Positions 44,997 to 54,858 are shown, numbered from the stretch's first letter. The stretch is 64,000 bases of DNA from an uncultured Spirochaetales bacterium (GCA_902774115.1 CACYHH010000007.1:25543-89542); one strand, 5' to 3'. Notes: a model not told the origin generated them from the sequence alone. Translations and numbers: made by a program.

Positions 44997-46509
44997 AATT
45001 TTCACAATCACTTTAATTTTATCAGCATTTTTGTGTATTTCATGCGAAAACAAAGCTTATGTTCCGTCAGCAGAAATTTCAGATGCAGACGAAATTTCCG
45101 ATTCGGATGAAGTTTCAGATGACGACAATGATTCCGAAACAGAACTGATTTCAGATCTGAAAGTCGGGGAAAACAAGGAAAACACTCTTTCATGCAGGCT
45201 CACCTTCTCCACATCGGATGAAGTAAAAACTTTCGTAAAATACTATTCCGATACCCACAAAGGCTATAAAATCAGCGAAGATTCTGCTACAAGCGAACAC
45301 TATTTCTTTCTCTGGGGAATGCGCGAAAACAGAGATTACAAAATCGAAATTTACGATGCCGAAAACGGAGAACTCCTTGCGACGACTGAATTTCATTCCG
45401 GAAATGCCCCGGATTATCTGCCGCCTATGTATCCGGGAGAAAAAAATCTGGAAAAAACAGCTGAAGGTTTTGTCCTTTTTCAGTATGCGGCAACCGCTTA
45501 CGAGCAGGTTTTTCCGGTTGCGGTAATGGTTGATACAGACGGTGAGGTTGTCTGGTACTACGAATACGACCAGTGGTATCTTAGTTCTTTCGGCGATGTC
45601 GCGTGGGATCCAGAAAAACGGACAATTCTAATAGGTCTCCTTAAAGACTCGTCGGCATACGATTCTTGGGCTGAAGAGGCGATCGAAATAGATCTCGAAG
45701 GAAACATTGTCTGGAAATCTCCGGAAATAATGAGTTATTACTACGGTCCCGGAAGCTGGAATCACGCATACTACAAGATGAAAGACGGCTCGGTGACATT
45801 TCCTCAGGTAGTTTACGACGGTTGTATCGTCGGAGACAGAATCGTCAACCTCGATGCTGATTCATACGCTGAACTCTGGAGCTGGGATTACAGGGATTAT
45901 TTTGAAAAACCGGACTGCTCGGCGAACACCGGCGGCGATGTATGGCTCGACTGGACACACACAAACAGCGTCTCGATGTTCAAGGAAGACGGGATTGTTT
46001 ATGTAAATTCGCGCAACTTCTCGACTTTTTTCAAAATCGACATGAACTCGGGAGCCATAATCTGGAGGCTCGGCAAAGACGGTGATTTCACATTTGTCGG
46101 AGACAAAGAAAACCCGTGGTTCGAACTTGCCCACGAGCCTGAAATCAACGGTGTCAACGGAAACAAAGTCATTTTCTTCGACAACGGCACGGCCGAAAGA
46201 GGCTTTTCCAGGATCGTTGAATACACCATCGATGAAACAAACATGACCGCCGAAATGACTTTTGAATTTGACGGCAGAGATCTCGGGAAGGGATGGTGGA
46301 GCGAATACTGGGGCGATGCAGACCGCCTTGAAAACGACAACATCTTCGTAACTGCAGGTTTCTACGATATGCAGCAGACTTCAAGATTTTTCGAGGTCAC
46401 ACACGAAGGCGAAGTTGTCTGGGAACTGTTTCTTGAGAGAAACAACGACTGGCAGATTTCGCTTTATAAAGCAGACAAATTTGTTCCGCCTTTGGAATTT
46501 CTCAAATAA
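44989..46509 (+). CDS. Arylsulfotransferase (ASST)-like lipoprotein, copy 2
   Basis: A 506-residue paralog of the preceding gene, from signal (LCISC lipobox) and acidic linker to propeller: MVDTDGEVVWYYEY, EIDLEGNIVWKSPE, WLDWTHTNSVSMFKEDGIVY and FFDNGTAERGFSRIVEY. Conserved blocks are near identical, linkers diverge. Overlap of 8 bases with copy 1 indicates one transcript. Tandem duplication suggests different acceptors or a heteromer. Confidence 0.83.
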   Translation: MSRIFTITLILSAFLCISCENKAYVPSAEISDADEISDSDEVSDDDNDSETELISDLKVGENKENTLSCRLTFSTSDEVKTFVKYYSDTHKGYKISEDSATSEHYFFLWGMRENRDYKIEIYDAENGELLATTEFHSGNAPDYLPPMYPGEKNLEKTAEGFVLFQYAATAYEQVFPVAVMVDTDGEVVWYYEYDQWYLSSFGDVAWDPEKRTILIGLLKDSSAYDSWAEEAIEIDLEGNIVWKSPEIMSYYYGPGSWNHAYYKMKDGSVTFPQVVYDGCIVGDRIVNLDADSYAELWSWDYRDYFEKPDCSANTGGDVWLDWTHTNSVSMFKEDGIVYVNSRNFSTFFKIDMNSGAIIWRLGKDGDFTFVGDKENPWFELAHEPEINGVNGNKVIFFDNGTAERGFSRIVEYTIDETNMTAEMTFEFDGRDLGKGWWSEYWGDADRLENDNIFVTAGFYDMQQTSRFFEVTHEGEVVWELFLERNNDWQISLYKADKFVPPLEFLK

Positions 46510-46515
46510 TTTCCT

Positions 46516-47274
46516 TTATTTTTTCTGACAGCGATTTTTGAGTACAAGATTCGGATTTTTCTGGATTTTTTCTATTTCTGCGGATCTTTCGCATTCCCAT
46601 GTGTCAACCGGATCTGATTTATCCCACGCTTCGAGCATTTTGCGGTTTCTGTCGTTCACGATTCCGTAGCCGGGATAAGCAGAATCCATGTAAAAATAAG
46701 TGCGCGCAATGTCACCGCGGATCGCTTCGGCAGGCTCTGCCATATTGTTTTTCACTTCGAAATCGCAGTTGCCGTATTTTCTTTCCTCGCCTGAAATTAT
46801 GCCGTAATCGAAGTTTGATCTGTCGGCATTGACCTTTCCGATCGCCGGAACAAGGTTATACATGTCAGCCTGCATGAACTGGAACTGCTTATTCATTTTT
46901 GAGGCGCAGTTGCGCCCCTTGAAACGCTTGCCTTTGCTGTCAACGCACTGCGGATCACCGTCCTTCCACTCTTTCAGCTTTCCGCCGAAAGCAGCCGCCG
47001 GAACAATGTGCTCCCACTCGACACGCCTGCTGCGAGAATGGTTTTTCGCGTCAAAATAGCTGCATCCTTCCGAGATGATTTTCTGCTTTTTGTCGTAGGA
47101 ACAGCCGCAATAAAAGGTTTTACGCACCTTTTCGTCGCCGTAAATCACCTTGTCGAGCAGTTTTTTCGACTTCGAAAACGAATTTATCTCGGTATTTCCT
47201 TTCTGCTGCTCAGACGCAAAGACAAAAACCGCCGCGACCGCGGAAAAAACAATAAAAATCAGGAGTTTTTTCAT
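46516..47274 (-). CDS. endA: Endonuclease I (periplasmic/secreted DNase)
   Basis: A 252-residue exported nuclease with signal MKKLLIFIVFSAVAAVFVFA. The His-Me motif is in SRRVEWEHIVPAAAFGG, with further conserved NCASKMNKQFQFMQADMYNL and YGNCDFEV; six or more cysteines fit disulfide stabilisation outside the cytoplasm. Degrades DNA for nutrition or defence. Ends 6 bases from the convergent arylsulfotransferase gene. Third gene of the leftward set from 49339. Confidence 0.92.
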   Translation of the reverse strand: MKKLLIFIVFSAVAAVFVFASEQQKGNTEINSFSKSKKLLDKVIYGDEKVRKTFYCGCSYDKKQKIISEGCSYFDAKNHSRSRRVEWEHIVPAAAFGGKLKEWKDGDPQCVDSKGKRFKGRNCASKMNKQFQFMQADMYNLVPAIGKVNADRSNFDYGIISGEERKYGNCDFEVKNNMAEPAEAIRGDIARTYFYMDSAYPGYGIVNDRNRKMLEAWDKSDPVDTWECERSAEIEKIQKNPNLVLKNRCQKK

Positions 47275-47283
47275 AAACCGGAT

Positions 47284-47967
47284 CTACAGCAGGCTGTTGA
47301 TCTTGTCGGCGATATCAGCCGGTTCAACTGTCGATTCGAAGCGCTCGATCACTTCGCCTTCGCGGTTTACAAGGAATTTTGTGAAATTCCACTTGATTTT
47401 GGAATTGTTTTTGTAGTCTGGATCCATTTTCGTGATGAAACCGTCCATAAATTCTGCTTTTTCACCCGTAAATCCTGCGAAACTCTTCTTGCTTTTGAGG
47501 AAGGTGTAGAGCGGAAGCTCGTTTTCGCCGTTGACTTCGATTTTTTTGAAGTTGTCGAAACTTGTCGCGAATTTTGCCTGGCAGAACTGATGGATCTCGT
47601 CATCGGTTCCCGGCGCCTGATGTCCGAACTGGTCACACGGAAAATCAAGTATTTCCAGACCTTTGTGATGATAATCCTTCCAAAGTTTCTCAAGACCTTC
47701 ATACTGCGGGGTGAAACCGCATCCCGTCGCCGTGTTGACGATAAGAAGCACTTTGCCTTTGAAATCTGACATCGGAACATCGTTTCCCTTTCTGTCTTTT
47801 ACCGTGAAATCGTAAATACTCATCTCTTTTTCCTCCCTGATTTGCTGTGTGGTTGCGTTTGCCTTGATTTTATCCGGTGTTTCGTCAGTTTTGACAGCCG
47901 GTTTTTCCCTGCTGCACGACAAAATCGCGAAAAGGACCAGAACAAGCGTCAAAACGATTTTTTTCAT
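47284..47967 (-). CDS. Glutathione peroxidase-family lipoprotein
   Basis: A 227-residue protein: lipobox AILSC, linker, then a complete Gpx domain from residue 49. Peroxidatic Cys83 in NTATGCGFTPQY (TGC codon, not selenocysteine), LDFPCDQFGHQAPGTDDEI and IKWNFTKFLVN are canonical. Reduces hydroperoxides, probably with thioredoxin. An internal ATG (47823) at the natural Gpx start is preceded by GGAGG at 8 bases, so a cytoplasmic short form is possible. Lies between the transporter and endA genes. Confidence 0.9.
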   Translation of the reverse strand: MKKIVLTLVLVLFAILSCSREKPAVKTDETPDKIKANATTQQIREEKEMSIYDFTVKDRKGNDVPMSDFKGKVLLIVNTATGCGFTPQYEGLEKLWKDYHHKGLEILDFPCDQFGHQAPGTDDEIHQFCQAKFATSFDNFKKIEVNGENELPLYTFLKSKKSFAGFTGEKAEFMDGFITKMDPDYKNNSKIKWNFTKFLVNREGEVIERFESTVEPADIADKINSLL

Positions 47968-47983
47968 TGTTTCACCTCAAAAA

Positions 47984-49339
47984 TCACAGATATTTAACAA
48001 AAATATAGAGCGTGCTGATTGCAACAACCATTATCGCGGCAGGTGCGCTCAGCTTGCAGTATCTGCCCCAGCCGACAGGGTGACCTGATTTAGCCGAAAC
48101 AGAGGTTCCGACTACATTTGCACTTGCGCCGATCGGGGTTCCGCTGCCGCCGATGTCGGTTCCCATCGAAAGCGCCCAGGCCATTGTTTCAAGCGAAACT
48201 CCGGTTGATGCGGAAAGCGATTTGATGACCGGAATCATGGTCGCGGCAAAAGGAATATTGTCGATGAAGGCACTCGCGACTGCCGAAACCCAGATGATTA
48301 TTGCAATCATAATGTAGGCGTTGCCTTTTGATACTTTTCCTATGAAATCAGCGATAAGTTTGAGTATTCCGGTCTGCTCCAGACCGCCTACTACAAAGAA
48401 AAGCCCGATGAAAAAAAGCAGTGTTTTATAATCAACATGCTGCAGTATTCTGGTTGCATATCTTGGAGCTGCAAAAAGCGTAAGAAGCGCGATTCCAAGG
48501 CCTATTGTCGCAACAGTGAGCCCGGTTTCGGCGTGGGTTACAAGCAGAACAACCGCAATCGAGAAGATTATGCAGCTGTTGCTGAAACCGATTCTGCTGA
48601 CTATTGCCGATTTTGGCGTCGGAATTGTTGAAATATCAATATCTTTTCCAGCACTTACATATTCCTTACGGCACATCATAATGAAGTAAAGGAGCGTAAA
48701 AACAAGGCCGATAAACGCTATTTTTCCGGTATGCTCGAAGAAATCACCGAAAGAATAACCGAGACTTGTTCCTATTATGATGTTGGGCGGATCACCGCAC
48801 ATTGTCGCGGAACCGCCTAAGTTCGCGCAGAAAATTTCGGCAAGAATCATGCTGACAGGGTTGAATTTGAGAAGGCGCGAAAGTTCAACCGTTACCGCCG
48901 CAAGGAAAAGAATGACCGTGATGCTGTCAATGAACATCGAAAGGGCGAAGGAAATCAGCATGAACGCCACAAAAATGTAGATAACGCGGTAGTTTACAAG
49001 TTTTGCGAGCCTCATGCAGAGCCAGCGGAAGAAGCCTGAAGCCGCCATTCCTTCGACCATTACCATCATTCCGGCAATAAAAAATATCGTCGCCCAGTTG
49101 ATTCCGGTCGAGTTTTCGGGAACGTCGCCCGCGCTGTACCAGAAACTTTTCGTGAGAATTATTTTTACGTTCAGCGTCTCCATGATCGCATCGAAACTGT
49201 GCATCCCGAGCCCGAAAACAAGAATCGCCGTAAGAACCGCACAGCCGAGCGTCACAAGATGTCGTTCGATTTTTTCAGTCACCATGAGAATGAACATTGC
49301 AAGAAAAATCACGACTGAAAGTATTTGTGCCAGAAGCAT
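47984..49339 (-). CDS. ArsB/NhaD-type ion transporter
   Basis: A 451-residue inner-membrane protein with 11-12 hydrophobic helices. AEIFCANLGGSATMCGDPPNIIIG and FIDNIPFAATMIPVIKSL are the signatures of the ArsB/NhaD (ion-transporter) superfamily, including Na+/H+ antiporters and arsenite pumps. No arsenic genes adjoin it, so the substrate is open; a Na+/H+ antiporter or anion carrier is plausible. Confidence 0.85.
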   Translation of the reverse strand: MLLAQILSVVIFLAMFILMVTEKIERHLVTLGCAVLTAILVFGLGMHSFDAIMETLNVKIILTKSFWYSAGDVPENSTGINWATIFFIAGMMVMVEGMAASGFFRWLCMRLAKLVNYRVIYIFVAFMLISFALSMFIDSITVILFLAAVTVELSRLLKFNPVSMILAEIFCANLGGSATMCGDPPNIIIGTSLGYSFGDFFEHTGKIAFIGLVFTLLYFIMMCRKEYVSAGKDIDISTIPTPKSAIVSRIGFSNSCIIFSIAVVLLVTHAETGLTVATIGLGIALLTLFAAPRYATRILQHVDYKTLLFFIGLFFVVGGLEQTGILKLIADFIGKVSKGNAYIMIAIIIWVSAVASAFIDNIPFAATMIPVIKSLSASTGVSLETMAWALSMGTDIGGSGTPIGASANVVGTSVSAKSGHPVGWGRYCKLSAPAAIMVVAISTLYIFVKYL

Positions 49340-49482
49340 GACCGCACCTCATTTATTTAAAGGCTGAACTTTTTGCAAAGCGTCAGCTCGAAAAAAACCC
49401 GCTGTTATAGCGCGAACTATTTTTTTTGCAATAGTTCAAAGCGATGCGTATATTCGGGCAGTTTTTTGTTTTGAGGTCTGTT

Positions 49483-50742
49483 TTGGCAAAACTTCTTTTC
49501 ATAAATCCGTTTGTCGAAGATTTCACGGCATACAACCTATGGGCGGCTCCGCTAGGCCTTTTCAGGATTATGGAGCACCACGAAAATATCGGCGACAAGG
49601 TGACTTACCTCGATTTTCTGGACGGAAGTTTTGTCGGCGACGATGCTGCGACTCCGCCTGTTTACCGCTCTTGGGAACGCCACACATACTGGAAACGCGA
49701 AATCGAAAAACCTGAGTGTTTGACAATGATCCCGCGCAAATATTACCGTTTCGGGGCGAACGACGACACTGTCCGCAAAGCGCTTTCAGAAGTTGAAAGA
49801 CCCGATCTTGTCTATATCTCGACCGGAATGACATACTGGTATAAATCGGTTCTGAAGATGATCGGTTTTGTCAGGGAGATTTTCGGAGATACCGATATAA
49901 ATGTCGGCGGAACCTCGGCAATCCTGATGCCTGAATTTTTTGAAGGGGAAAATATCACCGTAAACACAGGGAAAGCGCAAATACCTGAAAATATTACTGG
50001 AACCGGAATGAAATATCTCAAAAACCTGCACTTTTTTCCGGCGAATCTGATAGAAGGCTGCCCCAACAGATGCCCTTACTGCTCAAGCGTCATTTTCAAC
50101 CCGAAAGTTTCATACAAAGATATCCCTACCCTTGCCGAAAACCTTGAAAAATGGCACGCTGAAACCGGACACTGCGATGTCGCGTTCTATGACGATGCCC
50201 TTCTTCTGCGAAACGGGAAAATTCTCCGCGATTTTCTGGACAGACTTCCTTCAAATGTTTACCGCTTTCACACGCCGAACGGTCTTCATCTGCGTGAAAT
50301 CAATGAAGATCTGTGCAGATATCTTGAAAAATACGACTTTCCTCAGCTCCGTTTCGGCTTCGAAACCGCCTTTTCGCGTTACGAGGACAAAACTTCGCTC
50401 AACCAGCTGAAATCTGTCGTAAAAATGCTGAAAGAACACGGCTTCACAAGTGAAAGAATCGGTGTTTACCTTCTCTGCGGGCTTCCGGGACAGACAGTCG
50501 ATGAAGTGGATAAAACAATTGAAATCGTTGCCGGAATCGGAGCAAGACCCTATCTCAACGAATATTCACCGGTTCCGAAAACGAACCTCTTCGAGGAACA
50601 CTTCAAGGAAAGCAAACTCGATTTCAAACGCGAGCCGCTCTACCAGAACAACTCCGTTTCAGCGTGGAGAAGCCCCGTTTTCACTCCCGAAGTCGTAAAA
50701 AAACTCAAAGACAAACTTACGAAAATCTATTCGGAAAAGTAA
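49483..50742 (+). CDS. B12-binding-domain-type radical SAM protein
   Basis: About 419 residues. N-terminal part (LLFINPFVEDF to VNVGGTSAILM-like strands) resembles the cobalamin-binding domain of this class; the radical-SAM cluster motif is CPNRCPYCSS, followed by FYDDALLLRNGK and LRFGFETA. Substrate unknown. I prefer the TTG at 49483, with GAGG 7 bases upstream and an N-terminus fitting the family, to the ATG at 49444, which lacks a site. Convergent with the cyclophilin gene. Confidence 0.8.
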   Translation: MAKLLFINPFVEDFTAYNLWAAPLGLFRIMEHHENIGDKVTYLDFLDGSFVGDDAATPPVYRSWERHTYWKREIEKPECLTMIPRKYYRFGANDDTVRKALSEVERPDLVYISTGMTYWYKSVLKMIGFVREIFGDTDINVGGTSAILMPEFFEGENITVNTGKAQIPENITGTGMKYLKNLHFFPANLIEGCPNRCPYCSSVIFNPKVSYKDIPTLAENLEKWHAETGHCDVAFYDDALLLRNGKILRDFLDRLPSNVYRFHTPNGLHLREINEDLCRYLEKYDFPQLRFGFETAFSRYEDKTSLNQLKSVVKMLKEHGFTSERIGVYLLCGLPGQTVDEVDKTIEIVAGIGARPYLNEYSPVPKTNLFEEHFKESKLDFKREPLYQNNSVSAWRSPVFTPEVVKKLKDKLTKIYSEK

Positions 50743-50750
50743 ATTTTTTC

Positions 50751-51236
50751 TTACGCCATATAAACATCTGTGATCATTATCGGCTCGACGGGAACATCGT
50801 CATAAATTTTAACAGACTGGGTCGCAACATCGGAAATAGCGTCAACGACGTCCATTCCTTCGATGACTTTTCCGAAAGCGGCATACTGACCGTCAAGAAA
50901 GTCGCAGTCTGTGTTGCAGATGAAGAACTGGCTTGATGCGCTGTTGGGATCACTTGTTCTTGCCATCGAAATCACATATTTTTTGTGGAGAACATTCGGG
51001 CTTTTTTCAAGTTTGATAGGATCAAGCATAGCCGATTTTTCCATCATGAACTTGTTCATTCCGCCGCCCTGGATCATGAAATCCTTGATGACTCTGTGGA
51101 AAATGAGCTTGTTGTAGTATTTCGCTTCGATGTGTTTGATGAAATTTGCGACGGTGATCGGCATTTCGTTGCCGTAAAGTTCGATGACCATCTTTCCTTT
51201 TGTCGTTTCGATGACTGCCTTGTTCGTTGCTTCCAT
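50751..51236 (-). CDS. Peptidyl-prolyl cis-trans isomerase (cyclophilin type)
   Basis: About 161 residues, cytoplasmic. Cyclophilin core: ITVANFIKHIEAKYYNKLIF, FHRVIKDFMIQGGGM, SSQFFICNTDC and LDGQYAAFGKVIEGMDVV. The start at 51236 has GGAGGAAACA immediately upstream; the ATG 4 codons earlier overlaps that Shine-Dalgarno. Helps folding by isomerising Xaa-Pro bonds. Confidence 0.93.
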   Translation of the reverse strand: MEATNKAVIETTKGKMVIELYGNEMPITVANFIKHIEAKYYNKLIFHRVIKDFMIQGGGMNKFMMEKSAMLDPIKLEKSPNVLHKKYVISMARTSDPNSASSQFFICNTDCDFLDGQYAAFGKVIEGMDVVDAISDVATQSVKIYDDVPVEPIMITDVYMA

Positions 51237-51381
51237 TGTTTCCTCCAAATAAAAAAAGAATAAAACCGGAAGATATTATTAAACGCGGGATCTTTTTCAA
51301 GTTTGAATTTACATTCTTGCAGGAATGGATAATATACCCCGCTTTTGGTTTTGCGGTTTATTCACAGACTGGAATGAAACT

Positions 51382-51936
51382 ATGGCAGAAGAAACTGAAA
51401 ATAAAAAAGAAATAAAGTGGTACGACCTCAAGGCTCAGTTCCTGAATATCTGGAAAAATCTTATTCATCTCAATGCCGATCCGCACGACATCGCGTTCGG
51501 ACTTGCGCTCGGAATTTTCGTCGGATTCCTTCCGATAATGGGAATCCAGATGGTGGTTGCCGGACTTGTCTGTCTGCCGTTCAAGCATGCGAACAAACCC
51601 GCTGCGGTTGCAGGAGTGTGGATCACGAACCCGCTCACTGTTATTCCGATTTACGCTTTCATCTACTGGGTCGGAACTTTTTTCTATCCGGCTGACCACG
51701 TCGTAACCCCGTCAACAATCATGTCAAAAATGACAGCAGTCCTCAAACTTGACGGTTTTATCGAGCAGACGAAAGGGTTTCTCGCACTCGGAGCCGACAT
51801 CTTTCTTCCGATGTGCATAGGCGGCGCAGTCGTCGGAATTATCGCGATGATCCCGACCTATTTCATAACAAAAAAATCGATCATGGTTTACCGCGCGAAA
51901 AAAAGCGCAAAAAAGGCAGGTAGCGATGCAAAGTAG
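51382..51936 (+). CDS. DUF2062 membrane protein
   Basis: About 184 residues with three hydrophobic segments. DPHDIAFGLALGIFVGFLPI, KPAAVAGVWITNPLTVIPIY and FLPMCIGGAVVG are the DUF2062 signature. Function of the family is unknown; it often occurs near envelope or glycosyltransferase genes. The start is uncertain (51325 would add 19 residues; its AGGA abuts the ATG). Overlaps the exonuclease gene by 11 bases. Confidence 0.82.
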   Translation: MAEETENKKEIKWYDLKAQFLNIWKNLIHLNADPHDIAFGLALGIFVGFLPIMGIQMVVAGLVCLPFKHANKPAAVAGVWITNPLTVIPIYAFIYWVGTFFYPADHVVTPSTIMSKMTAVLKLDGFIEQTKGFLALGADIFLPMCIGGAVVGIIAMIPTYFITKKSIMVYRAKKSAKKAGSDAK

Positions 51937-52534
51937 CGGAGTAACGGTTTTCGACCTCGAGACGACCGGTCTTTCGCCAAGTTACGGCGACAGGATCACA
52001 GAGATCGGCGCGATAAAACTTTGCGGCAACAAACTTTGCGGAGTTTTCCAGACTCTCGTAAACCCCGAAAGAAATATTCCGGAAAAAATTGTAGAAATAA
52101 CCGGGATAACTAACGAAATGGTCGCTGACAAACCGACTATTTCACAGGTCCTACCGCTTTTTGTTGACTTCATCGGCGACGACATTCTTGTCGCGCACAA
52201 CGCGAAATTCGATACTTCCTTCCTTCGCTACGAGCTGAAGGAATGCGGCATAAACAAGAATTTCGATACTTACTGCACCCTTCTCAACTCGCGCAAAGAG
52301 GTCAAAACTTCAGCCAATTTCAAACTTTCGACTCTTAAGAATCACTTCAACTTAAAGCCGATGGGAGCTATGCACCGCGCCCTTTCCGACGCTTACGTCA
52401 CAGCCCAGCTTTATCTCAAACTCACGAAAAACTGGGGGACTGACACGATGAGCCAGTTCGAGAAAGAAATCGAACTCATCACATCGTCAATGGCTTCCGA
52501 CGATCTTTTCATCATCGACCCGAAAATAAAATAA
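51926..52534 (+). CDS. DnaQ-like 3'-5' exonuclease
   Basis: A 202-residue DEDDh exonuclease like the epsilon subunit of DNA polymerase III. Exo I VFDLETTGLSP, Exo II VAHNAKFDTSFLRYEL and Exo III HRALSDAYVTA with catalytic His are intact. Without polymerase-binding extension it could serve proofreading or repair. Convergent with the helicase gene, with no gap between their stop codons. Confidence 0.9.
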   Translation: MQSSGVTVFDLETTGLSPSYGDRITEIGAIKLCGNKLCGVFQTLVNPERNIPEKIVEITGITNEMVADKPTISQVLPLFVDFIGDDILVAHNAKFDTSFLRYELKECGINKNFDTYCTLLNSRKEVKTSANFKLSTLKNHFNLKPMGAMHRALSDAYVTAQLYLKLTKNWGTDTMSQFEKEIELITSSMASDDLFIIDPKIK

Positions 52535-54637
52535 TCAGGAAATTTCGTAGTAAGAATCAGATATTTCAGCTAAAAATCTGCTCGGAAGCGCAGTCGAACT
52601 GAGCTTTCCGTACATCAGTTTTATCTGCGGATAAGTGAGAAAAAGGCGCGATTTGGCGCGTGAACATGCGACATAGAAAAGGCGGCGTTCTTCTTCAAGG
52701 TCGTCTATTTTCGTGACCGCCTTTTCGCTCGGGAAACTCCCTTCGTTGAGGCTTATCACAAAAACGGTGTCCCACTCTAACCCTTTCGCGCTGTGGATCG
52801 TGGAAAGGACAACTTTGTCGCGGTTTTCCGACGCATCATAGGTGACTTTCGACGAACTGAGTTTTGAATCGGGCGGGTCAAGTGCGAAATCGGTGAGAAA
52901 ATTTTCAAGGACGCGGTAGTTTGAAGCAAGCTGGATAAGAACTGGAAAATCCTTGAGCCTTTCATCAGAATCGTCTTCAAGTTCTTCAAGAACGGGCTTA
53001 TAAAATTCTATAATTATTTCAAGAACTTTTGTTATTTTAATTTCATCGTTCGAAGCAACCTCAAGCATTTCGCAAAGACGCCTGAGTTCGCCGTAATATT
53101 TCTTTTTCGCGTGGGCTTCTATAGCAACAGGCCCTTTTTCGGCGAAACTTTCGGCAAGACGCGCCGCAGTAGCCGCACCGATTCCCGGAACGAGCTTGAA
53201 AATACGGTTGAGCGAAACCGAATCCTTTGAATTCTGGATCACTTTCGCATAGCTTAAAACATCCTTTATATGGCGCCTTTCGACAAATTTTATCCCGCCG
53301 TAGACCGCGAAATCGATTCCGCGGCGAAGCAGGGACGCCTGCACGAAATTGGCATGGAAACTCGAACGGTAAAGCACCGCGATCTCCTCAGGTTTTATGC
53401 CGCTTTCAAGCAGTTTTTCGATTTCCGAAGCGACGAACTCCCCCTCGTCCTCAGCCGAAAGAAAGCGTTTGACAAGCGGCCTCCCCTTCACTCTCTCGAT
53501 GTTGGAAACGAGCGCTTTTTCGTAGGAAACGTAAAAGTTCTTGATTATTTCGTTCGTGTAGCTGAGAAGAGTCCTTTCGGAGCGGTAGTTCCTGAAAAGC
53601 TTGATCAGACGGGCGTCCTCCCACTTCTGAGGAAAGCGGAGAATGTTCTCGAAATTGGCACCTCTGAAAGCGTAAATGCTCTGCGAATCGTCGCCTACGA
53701 CCATAATGTTGCGGCTTTTCGCGGCGATAAGATCGGCGATCTTGCCCTGAAAAATGTTGGTATCCTGATACTCGTCGACCATGATGTATTCATAGCGGTT
53801 CTGTATCCTTTCAAGGGCCTCCGGCGACTTTTCAAGAAGCTCGAGAAACTTTTCAAGAAGGTCATCGTAGTCGAGCATGTTGCGCTCAGCCTTGTATTTT
53901 TCGTAACCTTCAGCGATCTTCGCAATAACATCGGAAAACTCGCTGTATTTAGAATAGTAGCCGTCAATAACTTCCGCGATCGGCTTCGCATGGTTGCGCG
54001 AACGGCTTATGATCTCGGCGATAGTCCCTTTTTTCGGCATCGCCTTGCCTGTTTTCTTGATGTCGAGAGTGTTTTTTATGAGGTCTATCATATCCGCAGA
54101 ATCGACCTGGTCACATATCGTGAAATTCGGCATTATCCCGATGAAACGCCCGTATTTTCTGAGCTGGATATTTGCGAAACTGTGGAAAGTTCCCGCAGTT
54201 ATCCTGTCCGCAAGCTCCGAACCGATAAGCTGGTTCACGCGCTGAGTCATTTCTCCCGCCGCGCGCCTTGTGAAAGTGAGAAGAAGTATCGATTCCGGCT
54301 TTATCCCCTTCTGAAGCATGTAAGCCGTCCGGTAAACGATGGTTCTCGTCTTCCCGCTTCCCGCACCTGCAATGACAAGCACAGGCCCTGTGAGCGCGAA
54401 AACAGCGCTACACTGAGCCGAATTGAGCTCGTTTTCATAAACTTTCTCGATCTCACCTTTTTTGAGTGCCGGTGCATCGGAAGTGCGCTCCTCGATACTC
54501 TTTATCACCGTTTTAAGCTCTTTGTAACGCGCCCTTTCGGCACTGTCGAGCTCAGGGAACTCATACTCCGCCGTATCACTCGTGAACGGAAGATCTTCTT
54601 CAATCTCGCCGTCGTCTGAAACGATGTATCTCGCCAT
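52535..54637 (-). CDS. UvrD/PcrA-like superfamily 1 DNA helicase
   Basis: About 700 residues. SF1A motifs in order: Ia/I VIAGAGSGKTRTIVYRTAYM, AGTFHSFANIQLR, II IMVDEYQDTN, III VVGDDSQSIYAFRGA, IV LFRNYRSERTLL, V STIHSAKGLEWDTVFVI and VI RLFYVACSRAKSRLFLTYP. A 3'-5' helicase for repair and removal of RecA or RNA polymerase. GGTGAAAAA places the start at 54637, 7 codons inside the longest frame. An acidic N-terminal extension of about 70 residues precedes motif I. Confidence 0.93.
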   Translation of the reverse strand: MARYIVSDDGEIEEDLPFTSDTAEYEFPELDSAERARYKELKTVIKSIEERTSDAPALKKGEIEKVYENELNSAQCSAVFALTGPVLVIAGAGSGKTRTIVYRTAYMLQKGIKPESILLLTFTRRAAGEMTQRVNQLIGSELADRITAGTFHSFANIQLRKYGRFIGIMPNFTICDQVDSADMIDLIKNTLDIKKTGKAMPKKGTIAEIISRSRNHAKPIAEVIDGYYSKYSEFSDVIAKIAEGYEKYKAERNMLDYDDLLEKFLELLEKSPEALERIQNRYEYIMVDEYQDTNIFQGKIADLIAAKSRNIMVVGDDSQSIYAFRGANFENILRFPQKWEDARLIKLFRNYRSERTLLSYTNEIIKNFYVSYEKALVSNIERVKGRPLVKRFLSAEDEGEFVASEIEKLLESGIKPEEIAVLYRSSFHANFVQASLLRRGIDFAVYGGIKFVERRHIKDVLSYAKVIQNSKDSVSLNRIFKLVPGIGAATAARLAESFAEKGPVAIEAHAKKKYYGELRRLCEMLEVASNDEIKITKVLEIIIEFYKPVLEELEDDSDERLKDFPVLIQLASNYRVLENFLTDFALDPPDSKLSSSKVTYDASENRDKVVLSTIHSAKGLEWDTVFVISLNEGSFPSEKAVTKIDDLEEERRLFYVACSRAKSRLFLTYPQIKLMYGKLSSTALPSRFLAEISDSYYEIS

Positions 54638-54858
54638 TTTTTCACCCGAAAAAATCAAACCGCGCTGATATTACGGTTTTTAAAAAATCTGGCAACTGCT
54701 AAGGAAAGATTTTCGGAATGTTGAAAAAACGGTACTTTTTACCCAAATTAGTTCAGATTTGATTTTGCAGACATAACGAGTACAAAGTATGCTCTGATTG
54801 AAATCGGGGACAGGGTTGTGTCTGGAACATTATTAACCTGTACATTATGGAGGAAAAC

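Noticed and set aside
47284..47967. Selenoprotein glutathione peroxidase
   Set aside because: The active-site codon is TGC (Cys), with no in-frame TGA.
53270..54619. Rightward open frame of 449 codons
   Set aside because: Antisense shadow of the UvrD/PcrA-like helicase, which has all SF1 motifs.
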